NCBI RefSeq assembly: GCF_002078875.1
Contig: NC_034410.1
Location: 85,169,947 to 85,233,946, forward strand
Origin: Numida meleagris
Taxonomy: Eukaryota; Chordata; Aves; Galliformes; Numididae
DNA length: 64,000 nucleotides
Direction: 5' to 3'
A program made the position numbers and the translations under genes. Shown one piece after another: positions 28,299 through 39,432 of the stretch. How positions within the stretch are numbered: the first letter of the stretch is position 1; every line of letters begins with the position of its first letter. A model generated the notes under the pieces. It was not told where the DNA came from. It did not search any database and was given only the letters and a program-made list of their open reading frames with translations.

Positions 28299-29390
28299 TC
28301 ATAGAATTATTTACTCATAGCATGGCTTACATTGGAGGGGACTTTAAATATCATCCAGTTCCAGCCCCCTTGCCATTGGTCGGGTTTCCACCTACCAGAA
28401 CGTGTTGCACAGAGCCCATCCAACCTGGCCTTGAATGCCTCTAGGGATGGGGCATCCACAGCCTCTCTGGGCAGCATGTGCTAGTGCCTCACCATCCTCT
28501 TGAATAAAAAATTTCTTCCTAACAACTAATCTAAAGCTCCTCTTTTAGTATCAAAACATTCCCCCTTGTAGTATCACTATCAGACTGTGTAAAATGTCGG
28601 TCCTGTTCCTGCTGTCCTGTAAGATCCCTTCAAGCACTGGAAGGCTGCATTGAGTTTTCCCTAGAGCCTTCTCTCCTCCAAGCTAAACAAGCCCAGATGC
28701 CTAAATCTTTCTTCACAGGAGAGGTGCTCCAGCCTTTGATGATCTTCATGATCCTCTTCTGGGTCTTCTCCAACAGCTCCACATCCTTCCTGTACTGGGG
28801 ACCCAAGGTTTGGACACAGTACTCCAGGCCTCACAAGGGCAAAGTAGAGGGTGACAGTCACCTCCTTTCCCTGCTGGCCATCTCTCTTTTGATGCAGCCC
28901 AGGATACTGTTGGCCTTCCAGGCTGTCCATCAAAACTCCCAAGTCCTTTTCTGCAGGGTTGCCCTCAATGAGTTCTTCTCCCAGCTTGTACTCGTATCTG
29001 GGATTGCCTTGACCCAAGTGCAACACAGGCCTTGTTAAGCCTCATTAGATTTTCATGTGTCCACTTTTTGCCTGTCTCCAGGTCCCTCTGGATGGTGTAC
29101 CTTCCTTCTATTGTATCAGCTGCACCACCCAGCTTGGTGTCATCAGCAAACTTGCCGAGGCTGCACTCAATCCTATTGTCTACGTCACTGATGAAGATAC
29201 TGAAGAGTATCAGTACTAAAATAGATGCGTGGGAGACACCACTTGTGACCAACCTCCAACTGGACATAGAGAAATTGACAGAAACCCTCTGGCTATTACC
29301 ATCCAAACAATTCTTTATCCACCTAATAGTCCAGGCTTCAAATCCATATATCTCAAATTTAGAGATAAATATACTCTGGTTGTATCAGTA
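28299..29390 (-). mobile_element. CR1 LINE, 5'-truncated, ORF2 C-terminal half (reverse)
   Basis: About 1.1 kb of CR1 lies in reverse orientation. The 3' end is at about 28299, where the usual ATTCTATG repeats are decayed (CATAGAATTATTTACTCATAG). Reading leftward on the minus strand, it encodes part of ORF2. This includes the RT segment with the FADD active-site motif (codons at 29139-29150), preceded by a VTSGV stretch equivalent to the CR1 'TSGVPQGS' motif but reading TSGVSHAS. A second frame (28661-29026) carries the thumb/C-terminal part. Frameshifts separate the two, so it is dead. The 5' boundary is approximate. Confidence 0.92.
28965..29306 (-). pseudogene. CR1 ORF2 reverse transcriptase fragment
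   Basis: A 113-residue open frame corresponds to the central RT palm of a CR1 ORF2 protein. Visible are the VTSGV segment near residue 20, IFISDVDNRIECSLGKFADD with the catalytic-type FADD, and the TKLGGAADTIEG continuation. The conserved PQG of the TSGVPQGS motif is replaced by SHA, which should impair activity. The frame breaks before the thumb domain, which continues in another frame at lower coordinates. It is a relic, not a host gene. Confidence 0.85.
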
Positions 29391-30356
29391 TGCTAGCATA
29401 CATTACCTTTGCTCAAGAAATTATTTGTATTTATAAAATGTTTTTTTAATTTTTTTTCTGTCCAACAGAAAAGTATTATCTTGTCTATACTTACATCATT
29501 TGTTTGTAAATACGATTTTAAAGTGAATTAATTGTAAATTTCATTTAAAATATTCATGTTCAAAAAGAAAATGAAAAAAAAGGATACTTTTGTTTCAAAT
29601 TGCTTCTCTTAAGAAGAATACTTTAAATTATTTTAAATTAAATTTGCTCTCAAGCAAATTTACAATAATTCATTATTAAATATGATTAAGTATTTCTAGG
29701 TCGATTCAGAACTGAAACATTACAAACATTTTAACTGATGTTGAATATGTTTTTTACAAGTAACTATTTTCAATTTTCAAGAAACTTTTACAATGGTAAA
29801 GCCTTTAAATCTCAAAAATTATCAAAGGATAGAGAATTTTTTTCCAGTTATCCCCTTAGGTATTAATACAGGGAGGTATTCAGAGAGAATAAAGATCATA
29901 GCCATACTCCTAAAAGCAAAATAAGAAATTTCTGAAAAACTTGTGATAGTACTAGGGCTTTGTGAGGTGGAGATCGTAATTAGACCTTTGCCAAAAATAT
30001 TAAACTTATAGCAATGTCTATGTTGTTGTGATTTATCAAGGTATGTTTTTCTTCCAAGGGGAAAAAAAAGCAGCCTCTCCTGTCAAAAGAAGAAGAGAAT
30101 GCAGTTCCTATTAGATTCCCTACTTCTTTGCTTTTAGTAGATAGGTGAATAAAAGAACCAAGCAGTGACTTTCAGGTTTTTAGTTTTATGATTTTTTTCC
30201 AGTGCTTGATCCTCTGACTTGCTTGTCAATGAGAAATGAAAAAAAATATGGGTGAAATAATTGTATTAATAATTCTGTGGTTAACAAATAGACTCATCTG
30301 CATTTTCCAAAAACTATTGTAAAGATTTTTGTAATCCATTCAATACTATGTTGTAT
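29391..30356. other. AT-rich DNA between CR1 copies
   Basis: No gene was recognised. The stretch is very AT-rich. A 10-bp perfect stem with a 4-base loop (TAAATTTGCT / AGCAAATTTA) lies at 29639-29662. Confidence 0.55.
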
Positions 30357-30503
30357 CTCTGCTACTTCCCTGGAAGTGTTCAAAGTCAGGCTGGTTGTGA
30401 CTTTAAAAAATCAAATCTAGTAAAAAGTGTTCCTGCCTGTTCAAGGATGGGGTGGAACTACATGGTTTTTTAAATATCCTTTCCAATACGAGTCATTCTA
30501 TGA
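30357..30503 (+). mobile_element. CR1 LINE, short diverged 3' fragment
   Basis: Landmarks are CTTCCCTGGAAGTGTTCAAAG, TCAGGCTGGTTGTGACTTT, a GTGGAACTACATGGTTTTTT block and TCCTTTCCAATACGAGTCAT, ending with ATTCTATGACTG. The order matches the CR1 3' untranslated region. It is more diverged than the adjacent element at 30603 and looks like a separate, older insertion. Confidence 0.8.
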
Positions 30504-30602
30504 CTGAAACACATGTACGCAGCTTAGAAAAATTCTGACCTCAGTGCTGTTCAAGGTGTCCATCTGAGAAAGATGTGTTTCTTAGCAGGAAGAGTCGATC
30601 TG

Positions 30603-31449
30603 CCTTACGGTAGGAAGGCGCTACAGAGGGATCTGGGCAGGCTGAACTGGCTGCACTGAGGCCAGTGGGATGAAGTTCAACAAGACCAAGTGCTGCGTTC
30701 TGCACTTTGGCCACAGCAACCTCAGCGCTACAGGTTTGGGGCAGAGTGGCTGGAAGACTGTGTAGCAGAAATGGACCTGGGGGTGCTGGTCGATGCTCAG
30801 CTGAACATGAGCCAGCAGTGTGCCCAGGTGGTCTAGAAGGCCAATGGCATCCTGGCTTGTATCAGAAATACTGTTGCCAGCAGGAGCAAGGAAGTGATCA
30901 TCTCCCTGTACTCTGCCCTGGTGAGGCCACACCTTGAGTTCTGTGTTCAGTTTTGAGCCCCTCAATACAAGAAAGACATTGAGTCCCTGGATTGTGTTCA
31001 GAGAAGGGCAACAAAGCTGGTGGGGGGTCTGGAGCACAAAACTTATGAGGAGCAGCTGAGGGAGCTGGGATTGTTCAGTCTGGAGAAGAGGAGGTTCGGA
31101 GGAGACCTTGTTGTACTCTTCAACTACTTGAGGGGAGGTTTTGGTGAGGTGGGAGACAGCCTCTTCTCCCATGTAACTAGCAATAGGACTAGAGGGAATG
31201 GCCTCAAGTTGTACCAGGGGAGATTCAGCTTGGACATTAGGAAATACTTCTCCAAGAGAGTGGTCAGGCACTGGAGCGGACTGCCTAGGGAGGTGGTGGA
31301 GTCACCATCCCCAGAGGTGTTCAAGAAATGTTTAGATGTTGTACTGAGGGACATGGTTTAGTGAGAACTATTGGTGATAGGTGGACAGTTGAACTGGATG
31401 ATCTTGTAGGTCTTTTCCAACCTCAATGATTCTGTGATTCTATAATTCT
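30603..31449 (+). mobile_element. CR1 LINE, 5'-truncated, well preserved
   Basis: About 0.85 kb of CR1 runs from the ORF2 RT/thumb junction to the 3' end. It starts in the segment AGGGATCTGGGCAGGCTGAA. It passes through the thumb and C-terminal ORF2 coding region and the CTGGATGATCTTGTAGGTCT block, and ends in ATTCTGTGATTCTATAATTC. One open frame (31020-31361) still encodes the C-terminal ~113 residues. Upstream segments lie in other frames, so the copy is inactive. Its closeness to consensus suggests a younger avian CR1. Confidence 0.95.
31020..31361 (+). pseudogene. CR1 ORF2 C-terminal domain fragment
   Basis: A 113-residue open frame corresponds to the conserved CR1 ORF2 C terminus. Recognisable pieces are [20 protein letters not shown] near the start, [19 protein letters not shown] in the middle, and a [20 protein letters not shown] stretch near the end. 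It terminates shortly after, as expected for ORF2. The N-terminal endonuclease and RT are absent through 5' truncation. Confidence 0.9.
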
Positions 31450-32459
31450 ATTTCCTTAGTGCTCTTATATTCAAAAAAGAGAGGAAGGTACGAAAAAATT
31501 GGCCTGCCCTCCAAAAAATGATGCAGTCATTCAACTTTTACAGTTTTCCAAGATGAAGCTTTGGTAGGTAGGATGGAAAGGTGCATCCTTACTATATGGC
31601 TCTAGGTACATTGGGAGCAGGGAGATATTTGCTGATGTAAGAGTGATTCAGAATAGAGTTGTTTTCAGAGGGACCTAAGTATTTCTGAATCACTGTATTC
31701 CTCAAGTGCAATTTTTGTCATCTGATTGTGATATACCCTTCACTTGTCTCTAGAAATTTCCCAATTATTCTTTTCTACACATACATATATATACTTTAAG
31801 ATAAATACTAGTAGTTGAAGTTTTCAGTACATTTTTAGCTTCAAATACAGTTTATCTACAGTTTAAAATCTGTATATAAAGGGATTTAGAATCTAAACAT
31901 GCATTTTCAACAAGTAATATGTTTGTTCTCCTTATACCATTTACTTCTATCTCAGGAAACTGAGACATTGTAGAATTACCTTTTTACAATTCATTTTATC
32001 TTTTTTTCCTCTGCTCTATTTTTTTTTCACAGTTGCTGATTATGATCAATTTTTGTCCAGATATCTCTGATAATTCCTTTCCTGTTTTACACTACATATT
32101 GCATCCAATAAGACAGTAAGAGAAATCCATTCACAGTAAATATGTGCTGAGCAGGCGTATGTGACTGTAAAAAAAGCTTGGTGCTGCCAAGTGGAAGATT
32201 CTTTCCATCTGCTCATCACCAAACACTTACTCAGTTCCAGTTAAATGTTATGGTGATGCTCATTACTTTTTCTTTAATTGTTCCCCCAGTGTTCACTGTG
32301 ACAAGGTGACCTTGACAATCACATAAACATCTTCAAGATATATTCTAGTTTAGGGATAAAAGACAAAATTTATTTCCAGATGGTTCTGAGGCAGAAAAAA
32401 CTGGCTGCAGGAGATCTAATTGATAGCTATTCTTTCTTCTGTTGCCCCAAAAGAAATCC
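31450..32459. other. AT-rich DNA, no gene seen
   Basis: Nothing recognisable beyond T-rich tracts was found in this ~1 kb between two CR1 fragments. Confidence 0.5.
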
Positions 32460-32752
32460 AGCTTGGTAGAACTCACAGTGCAGTAGGGCAACCCATATAT
32501 AAGTACAAGCTGGGGGAACAGTCATCTCATGTTAGGCAGGAAGTGGTGCTAGTACTACTGAAAAACTTGAATTGCCTGCTTCATGAGCATTTTCATGTTA
32601 TTCAATGGTCTGCATTAAAACAGGAGCAGCCAATGGGGTGAGGTCCCCCTTTACTCTGCCCTCATGAGGCCCCATTTGGAGTATTGCATCCAAGCCTCGG
32701 GTCCCCAGCAGAAAAAAGGCATAGAGCAGTTGGAGTGGATCCACTCACAGAA
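32460..32752 (+). mobile_element. CR1 LINE fragment with internal deletion
   Basis: Two CR1-like blocks flank a poorly matching middle. One block near 32490-32522 reads ATAAGTACAAGCTGGGGGAA. A clearer one (about 32640-32735) has CTGCCCTCATGAGGCCCCAT followed by TTGGAGTATTGCATCCAAGC and a GTCCCCAGC stretch. The last corresponds to the ORF2 '[10 protein letters not shown]' region. Neither the 3' tail nor the terminal repeats are present, so the 3' end is lost or rearranged. Confidence 0.7.
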
Positions 32753-33186
32753 TACACAGATTTACACAGCAGTAAATCTGTCTTGTCTTCTGCACTGGTG
32801 GCATTGCTCTTAATCCTGAAGCCCTGTAAAGTTGTTTGAACTCATGCTGAAGAGACTCAGTGCAATCCATGGATTCTCATAGAATATTTATTAATACTAT
32901 TTATATGAGGGGAAACAATCAAAGATGGAAAACCTAAATTTAGAAAAACCTGGTAGAAAAAGTTTTTTATTCATATGGCAAAAAAAGATAAAACACACTG
33001 GTTCTCTGATTAATGGCATGCTCACCAAGTAGCTGGGAGATGTGACTGAATTTCTGCCCCAAGATGAGAGATCCTAACTTTGGGTTCTAACCCAGGTGCC
33101 TATCCAGTAGAGATTTGCATTTGTAGAACTGTTTGTACCTTCTTGTCACTTCTTGTGACTCCATTATAACTCCCAGAGAAGAAAAT

Positions 33187-33274
33187 AGTAAAATAGATAT
33201 ATAAGTAAATATAATACCTATTAGTAAATTTAAAAAAAATAGTAAATATAATATCTATTAGTAAAATAGATATA
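33187..33274. repeat. Compound local duplication
   Basis: AGTAAAATAGATATA occurs identically at 33187-33201 and 33260-33274. A 26-base segment (33204-33229) is repeated at 33241-33266 with 24 of 26 bases matching. The order of units suggests a circularly permuted or stepwise duplication in AT-rich DNA. Confidence 0.8.
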
Positions 33275-35158
33275 CAAGGAGTGTAGATGGTGACTTCAAT
33301 TTTATTAGAACTCTACAAAACATTTACTTTTTTACATTTGCAGAGTAAAAGAATTTTAAGATTTCTAAAGATGATCAAAGTTTGCACTTCTTCCAACTCC
33401 ACAAGCTTTGATGCAGAAAACTATATACACTGAGCAAACTGATTGCAGTAAGTATACGGTGAATGAAAAAATCAGAGAAACCCAGTTTGTGGTTTCAATC
33501 TCTTTCTATTATAGAAAATCATAGAGCGTATGAAAATATTGTGGTGATAAGTTTTGCTTTTTTCACTTTCAAAGGCCACAAATGTAAATTTTAGGATCAC
33601 CATTACACATAAAAGTTCAATTTCACTGAAAAAAAAATCATTCTTGACAAGCCATTCTGTACACAAGCATCTTTACTGCTCTCTTTTAACTGTTAGAAAA
33701 AAAGTATATTTTCACTTCTTGATTTTCATTCATTACAAAACTGAGTTCCAAGTATATTTATAAATAAATGTTATACTTATCTAGGAATGTCTTGATATTT
33801 TGATGGAAATCAGAGATTGATACTCCTTCCTTGTCTTGACTAAGTCAGTGCTTACTGCTCAGTGTAACAAATCTTAAGGTTAACCTCAACAGAAGTCAAT
33901 CAATACATCTTTATTATTCTGTGTATGCATGTAAAACATCAAAGACTAACTGACAAGAGACAGCTAACATTTCATTTCTAGGACGAGAACTTGTGAAGCC
34001 TTACTGTGTGTTTAATGACTGAATCTTAAATAATTTTAATGTCTTCTCATATTTCAATGTCAAAAATTTGAAGTACATATATTAAGTGAAACAGAGAAAA
34101 TAATCTAGGGTCAGGAAAAATGAAACAGGAAAAAAACTGGATAAATTTTAAAAATTCTTATAACCATCTTTCACCATGACAGTCTTCATTATATTAGCCA
34201 TCTTTTGTAAGCACATGTTTCCAGGCAACATTACTTTACTCAGGCTGGTTGATTTTTCTCGCTTGATGAGATAAATGCATAAGAAACATATTTAGTTGGT
34301 TCAGAGGAAGAATTCAGTCTTAAATACCTGCTTTCAAATCCTGCGGTATATTGTACATGTATGTGCAGTTGAAAGAACAATTTTCCAAATACGTGAAATG
34401 ATGCTGACAGATTTTGAAACTTCAAATAAGAAATAAACAAAAAATATCATCTAGTAAACTATACACCAACGGCCCATGTTAATTTGGTATGTCATTAATA
34501 TGATTTCATAAGACATTTACTCCATAAACTGGTTGATTTAATAGCATTATTACATGATTAAATTCTTTTTTTTTTAAATCATATTTAAGTATTTAGAGCA
34601 CATTGGTACCTTATATTTTCACTTATTCCCTTTTCAAACTTAAAAGATAACATTGCTCAGCTGTTTTCTGACTACAAGAAACTAAGGTTTATGTGAAAAT
34701 AATTAATACAAAAAAAAGATATTCTTAAAGATTAAACAGATTGTAATTGCACAGTCAACACTTTTGGTGTTATTTATTCCTACAAAGATTTCTGACATCT
34801 CCCATTAATATTTACATTTTATAAATCATATAGCCAAATCATTTTGAGACTTTAGCAGGAGGAAGGAGCTGGTCTAGCAGTATATAGAGCAGAATTATTG
34901 AACTAGAACTACAGAAATTAGGACTTCTATCCATTGCATTTGAAATCAGTGGAAACTTTTCTTATTTCAGAGTGGTAAAAACTGTAAGCATAATTTTAAT
35001 TTTGGGAGATGTAGCTACTGCTCATTTATAAATCATAAAGGTGGTAATTACTATTATAAAGAAAAATAGTTACTACTAAGTTTTATTTATGCAGATAAGT
35101 CTTAAGATTCTCAGCTACAGAGTATTCATACCTCCTCAGTTTAATAACTATTTAAAAA

Positions 35159-35175
35159 TACACACACACACACAA
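35159..35175. repeat. (CA)n microsatellite
   Basis: About eight CA dinucleotides, read directly. Confidence 0.85.
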
Positions 35176-35702
35176 ATTTCACATTATGGAAAAAAAGACC
35201 TTGCAGAACTTGTTTGACAATTATTACTTGATAATCTAACCTGGTCATTAGAAAGAGCTTCTTGCACAGAATTTTACTATTTTAGTGTTCTTCTCTCTAA
35301 ATGTTAATGAGATGTACTCTTCAGAAATTCATTTGTGATTATTTGAATATGTTAACCATGTCTCTTTTCCTCTCAGTAATCTTTGTAAGTATTTCTCCTT
35401 CAGATTTCTTCTGCTGCTCAGCTCCTGAAGAACAATCTTCTGCTTCCTAGATAGGTCAGCCTTTTGCCTGAATGTCTCTTTTGTTTTAATCCTTAAACAA
35501 TTAGCTACTCCTGAGTAGTTTCTATACTCTTTCTCCACAACATCTTAATGGCTGTCACAGAGCAAGGTAGGAGGGGAAAAAAAGTCACCAAAGGTAAGGA
35601 CATCAGGACAATGTGTATTTGGAAGCGTTGGCTCCCCAGTAAGAAATGAGATGTTTTATTAAGTAGTTTTCTATCTGACCTAAATAAAACCATTTTAAGA
35701 GA

Positions 35703-35830
35703 TGTGGTGGGTTAGACTTCCTAACAGCCAATCTCCCACCTAGCTATTCTCTCACTGCTCCTACCAACATAATGGCTCAGGGAGAACATATGAATGGAAA
35801 TGGACTAACACAGTTTTCAAAAGGTTAACT
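35703..35830 (+). mobile_element. Possible degraded avian LTR-type repeat fragment
   Basis: GTGGTGGGTTAGACTTCCTA, followed by CCAATCTCCCACCTAGCTAT and TCTCTCACTGCTCC, resembles the start of a dispersed LTR-type repeat I associate with bird genomes. It starts with a GTGGTGGGTT block, then a 'CCCACC..CTCTCACT' stretch and a GGGAGA/ATGGAAA segment. The match is from memory and incomplete, and no coding part was seen. It could be another dispersed repeat class. Confidence 0.35.
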
Positions 35831-35934
35831 TAGGCAACTATAAGACTAAATTATTTAAGTTAGGACTGGCAAGAACTATGGACAAACATGAGAATAAAGG
35901 TGGTCTTGGTCATGAGAAGTTGCACTGCACAAAT

Positions 35935-36650
35935 CTGGTAGACCTCTTTGAAGAACCAGTGCAAACTGTGGAAAAAGTGAAGCTGTTGATATACTGGAAT
36001 TTCCAAAAATTTTCAAAAAAATCTTTCATCAAAACCTATTATTGTAATTAACTTGTCAAGAGATAAAAGTAATGTTCTACTATGTACTAATAAATAGCTA
36101 TAGGTTAGGAAATAAAGTATGAATTTTTAATTTTAAAGTACAAAGGGAAGACAGCATGAATTTATTCAGGGACCTGTGTTGTTCAATTTACTCATTAGTA
36201 AGCTATAAAAAAGGAATAAGAAGTGCAGATTTCAGAAGGTGTCATGATACTGAATGACAGTGGTAAAATTATAGATGAAATTCTCATAAATAAATAGTAA
36301 ATTATATGTGGAAGCATGAACGTGATTGTACATAGAGAGTGAGGGACTTGAAATTATTAGCACTAAAGAAAGAAGCATTGGAGATATTGTGCATACTGCT
36401 TTGGAAACATCAGTTTAATGTTCAGTTCATCTGACAAAAAGATGCCTGGGATTTGAAGTGTTATTGAAAACAGCAGAGAAAACATAGGAAACCACAGTGT
36501 TAATATAGTGATCTCACTTTTTAAAATATTGCATCCAGATCTATTTCTAGTACTAGAAACCATGTTGCATAGCAAAAGGAAGCTATAATGCATTATTACA
36601 GGAAGGATGAGTCTGTGAATGCTGGATGCCACCGTTTTTTAAAGGTAGGA
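35935..36650 (+). mobile_element. Ancient CR1-like LINE relic, ORF2 region
   Basis: Collinear but heavily decayed landmarks of CR1 ORF2 appear in order. GTGAAGCTGTTGATATACTGG plus TTCCAAAAA marks the 'vDVvYLDFQKAF' region. A CAGGGACCTGTGTTGTTCAA block corresponds to the 'PQGSVLGPxLFN' region. TTACTCATTAGTAAGCTATAAAAAA corresponds to 'FINDLEKG'. A CAGATTTCAGAAGGTGTCATG block follows. TTAAAATATTGCATCCAGATC corresponds to 'LEYCVQIW'. All frames are destroyed. The collinear order is the main evidence, and the match resembles older amniote (reptile-type) CR1 rather than the young avian families. Confidence 0.6.
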
Positions 36651-36908
36651 CATACTAGAGAAATTTTAGCTGGGATACACTGAGCCATCTTGAAAGAGTC
36701 TTGTACAATACAATTTAAGAACCATGTTGTGTTTTTCTGTGCTTTTTGTTTACAAATACGCGTCCAAAATTTAAACCTTTCTTAGTAAGTAATATACCTC
36801 TTTTATAGCATTAAGCCAATATTAAATGGGGTAAAACAAAATATTAGGGCACACTACAGTTTTAGAGGTCCTAAATCCAAATAAAATGTCTTTTAAAATC
36901 ACATAATA

Positions 36909-37115
36909 GAGTCATAGAATCATATAATGTTTTAGTTTGGAAGGGACTTTAAAGATCGTCTAGTTCCAACCCCTTACATGGACAGGGCTGCCACCCACTA
37001 AATCAGGCTGCCCATGGCCCCATCCAATCTGATCTTTAATGCTTCCAGGAATGGGACATCCACAGATTCTCTGGGCAGCCTGTTCCAGTGCCTCACGTCA
37101 CCCTTGAAGAACCAG
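36909..37115 (-). mobile_element. CR1 LINE, 3' fragment (reverse)
   Basis: It begins with decayed terminal repeats (GTCATAGAATCATATAAT). It runs through TTTGGAAGGGACTTTAAAGA, the CATGGCCCCATCCAATCTGA block and GGGCAGCCTGTTCCAGTGCC. It then stops within the 3' part of ORF2. It is moderately diverged and non-coding. Confidence 0.92.
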
Positions 37116-37888
37116 AGCCTCAAGACACATTTGAATGATAGGGTCTGGGGGAGGTCTTCTTTGACAATGAGAGACATTTAAGCTAAAAATATATGAAAGC
37201 CTTCACTTATATATGTAGGTAAGAACAACAAGTAAATAATATGGAAACGCACATTTGCTTATACTTCCAACAGGAAAACATTCAGAATGGATGTGAAATA
37301 TTTTACTGTACCAAAGGTTTTTACCAGTGACTTTGAAAGCAATACGGTATGCAGCTTCATTCTCTTTAATCCTCAGGTAGATGTTGTTTGTTCTTACTGT
37401 CATAAGGATGCAGTTGGGAATTGAGATGTTTAACTAGAAATTGCAAATGATTTAGAAGGTACTGATAATGTGGTCTCCAAACAGGGACAAGTGAAATTGT
37501 CTATAGTTTGGGGACACCTTTGAGGAGAGTAAAATGGATAGTCTGAATGTAGGCAAGAAAAAGCACAAGTCTTCACTTGACTACAATAACATACATGGGA
37601 AAATGAACGGGAAGATGAAAAGAGAAACCAACAAAAAGGTCTCTTACCCAACAGGGAAGCTGATCAACGGAAGCTTGAATGAAACACTAAACAGTTTAGA
37701 GAGATGTGTGACTAATTAATGCTAATTATTTACCCTAACCAGCACCTTATTTTACTGCCATGCGAAGCTGTCTACTGGAGTGGGTAAAAAAGTATTAAGA
37801 ATTACCTCAGTGAAGACTAAGGAGACTCACTTATAAGATAATATGGCAACAAACATAAAATTATGTTGCCCATTGATATATTAATTGT
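37116..37888. other. Unique DNA between CR1 copies
   Basis: No gene or repeat was recognised in this ~0.8 kb. Confidence 0.5.
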
Positions 37889-38234
37889 AGAATCACAGAA
37901 TCATGGAATCATAGAATCATAGAATGGTTTGAGTTGGAAGGGACCTTTAAATCATCTAGTTCCAACCCCCCTGCTATAGGCTGGGACAGGTCCTACTAGA
38001 CCAGGCTGCTCACAGCCCCATCCAGCCTGGCCTTGAATACTTCCAGGGAGGGGGTATCCACAACCTCACTGGGCAACCTGTTCCAGTGTCTCACTACCCT
38101 CACAGAAAAGAATTTCTTCCTAATATCTAATCTAAATCTATACTCTTCCAGTTTAAAACTTTTTCACTAGTCCCATCACTACATGCCCTTATAAAAATCC
38201 CCTCCCCAGCTTTCCTGTAGGTCCTTCTCAGATA

Positions 38235-38830
38235 TTAGAAGGCCACTATAAGGTCACCCTGGAGCCTTCTGTTCTCTAGGCTGAAGAGCCCCAGCTCTCT
38301 CAGCCTGTCCTTGTAGGAGAGGTGTTCCAGCCCCCTGATCATCTTTGTGGCCCTCCTCTGGACCCACTCCAAAAGCTTGATGTTCTTGTGTTGGGGCCCT
38401 GGAACTGGACACAATATTCCAGGTGTGGTCTCACAAGAGCAAAGTAGAGGGGCAGAATCACCTATCTCAACCTGCTGGTCATGCTTCTCTTGATGCAACC
38501 CAGGATACCATTGGCCTTCTAGACTGCAAGTGTACATTGCTGGCTCATGTTGAGTCTTTCATCAACCAACATCCCCAAATCCTTCCCCTCAGGACTGCTC
38601 TCAAGCCATACTCTGCCCAGCCTGTATCTGTTCTTGGGATTGCTCCAACCCAGGTACAGGACCTTGCACTTGGCCTTGTTGAATGTAATGAAGTTGGAAT
38701 GGGCCCACCTCTCAAGCCTGTCCAGGTCCCTCTGGATGGCGTCCCCTCCCTCTAGTGTGTCAACTGCACCACTCAGCTTGATGTCATCTGCAAACTTGCT
38801 GAGAGTGCACCGACCCTGTAAGTCCATCAT
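38235..38830 (-). pseudogene. CR1 ORF2 reverse transcriptase, FADD to C terminus
   Basis: Two overlapping frames carry the C-terminal part of ORF2. One (38519-38830) starts with [20 protein letters not shown], containing the RT catalytic FADD motif (codons at 38783-38794). It continues through the thumb with [20 protein letters not shown]. The other (38235-38537) carries the [20 protein letters not shown] stretch typical of the C terminus. A frame change joins them near 38530. The palm region normally preceding FADD is missing because of an internal deletion. Minus strand; relic of a mobile element. Confidence 0.88.
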
Positions 38831-39050
38831 AAAAGGCCACCAAGCTTGTCAGGCACGACTTGCCCTTGGTGAAGCCATGTTGGTTACCACCAATCACCTT
38901 ATCTTTATTTTCCATGTGCCTTAGCAGAGCCTTCAGGAGGACCTGCTCCATGATCTTGCCAGACACAGAGGTGAGACTGACTGGCCAGTCATTCCCTGGA
39001 TCTTTTTTTTTCCCCTCTTGAAAATGGGAGTTATGTTTCCCCTTTTCCAA
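38784..39050 (-). pseudogene. CR1 ORF2 reverse transcriptase N-terminal palm/fingers fragment
   Basis: An 88-residue frame contains the start of the RT domain. [18 protein letters not shown] corresponds to the CR1 'YRPVSLTSVPGKVMEQ' segment, and a [20 protein letters not shown] stretch follows. The expected next segment with the first catalytic aspartate ('YLDFSKAFD') is absent. The reading passes directly, out of frame, into the FADD-containing segment. This part alone cannot be active. Confidence 0.88.
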
Positions 39051-39207
39051 TCAGTGGGAACTTCACCAGACTGCCATCACCATGGATAATGGTTTGGCAA
39101 CTTCATCCGCCAGTTCCTGCAGAACCCGTGGATGGATCTCATTGGGTCCCATGGGCTTGCACACCTTCAGGTTCTTTAGATGGTCTCAGACCTGATCTTC
39201 ACAGCAG

Positions 39208-39432
39208 TCAGATCTTCCTTCTCCAAGTTCTTACCATTGCTTTCTGCATCTTGGGCAGTGTGGCCAAGCCCTTGCCGATGAAGACTGAGACAAAGGAGGC
39301 ATTGAGAACCTCAGCTTTCTCCATATCCCTCATGACCAGGTCTCCAGTTTCTTTCTGGAAAGGACTCGCATCTTCTCTGGCCTTCCTTTTATCACTGATA
39401 TACTTGTAGAATTTCTTCTTGTTCCCCCTCAT
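39208..39432 (-). pseudogene. CR1 ORF2 endonuclease-RT linker fragment
   Basis: A 74-residue frame includes the [18 protein letters not shown] stretch and an [20 protein letters not shown] block. Both are typical of the region between endonuclease and RT in CR1 ORF2. Upstream coding (39433-39789) continues in broken frames. No enzymatic motif lies here. Confidence 0.85.

Larger units (their letters stand above)
32753..35702. other. AT-rich DNA with compound repeats
   Basis: No gene was seen. The stretch holds the compound duplication at 33187-33274 and a (CA)n tract near 35159-35175. Confidence 0.5.

Noticed and set aside
28697..29436. Plus-strand open frames of 113-134 residues
   Set aside because: Antisense shadows of the minus-strand CR1 ORF2 relic.
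30621..31271. 216-residue minus-strand open frame, the longest in the window
   Set aside because: Antisense to the forward CR1 at 30603-31449; GC-rich CR1 coding sequence often leaves a long open antisense frame.
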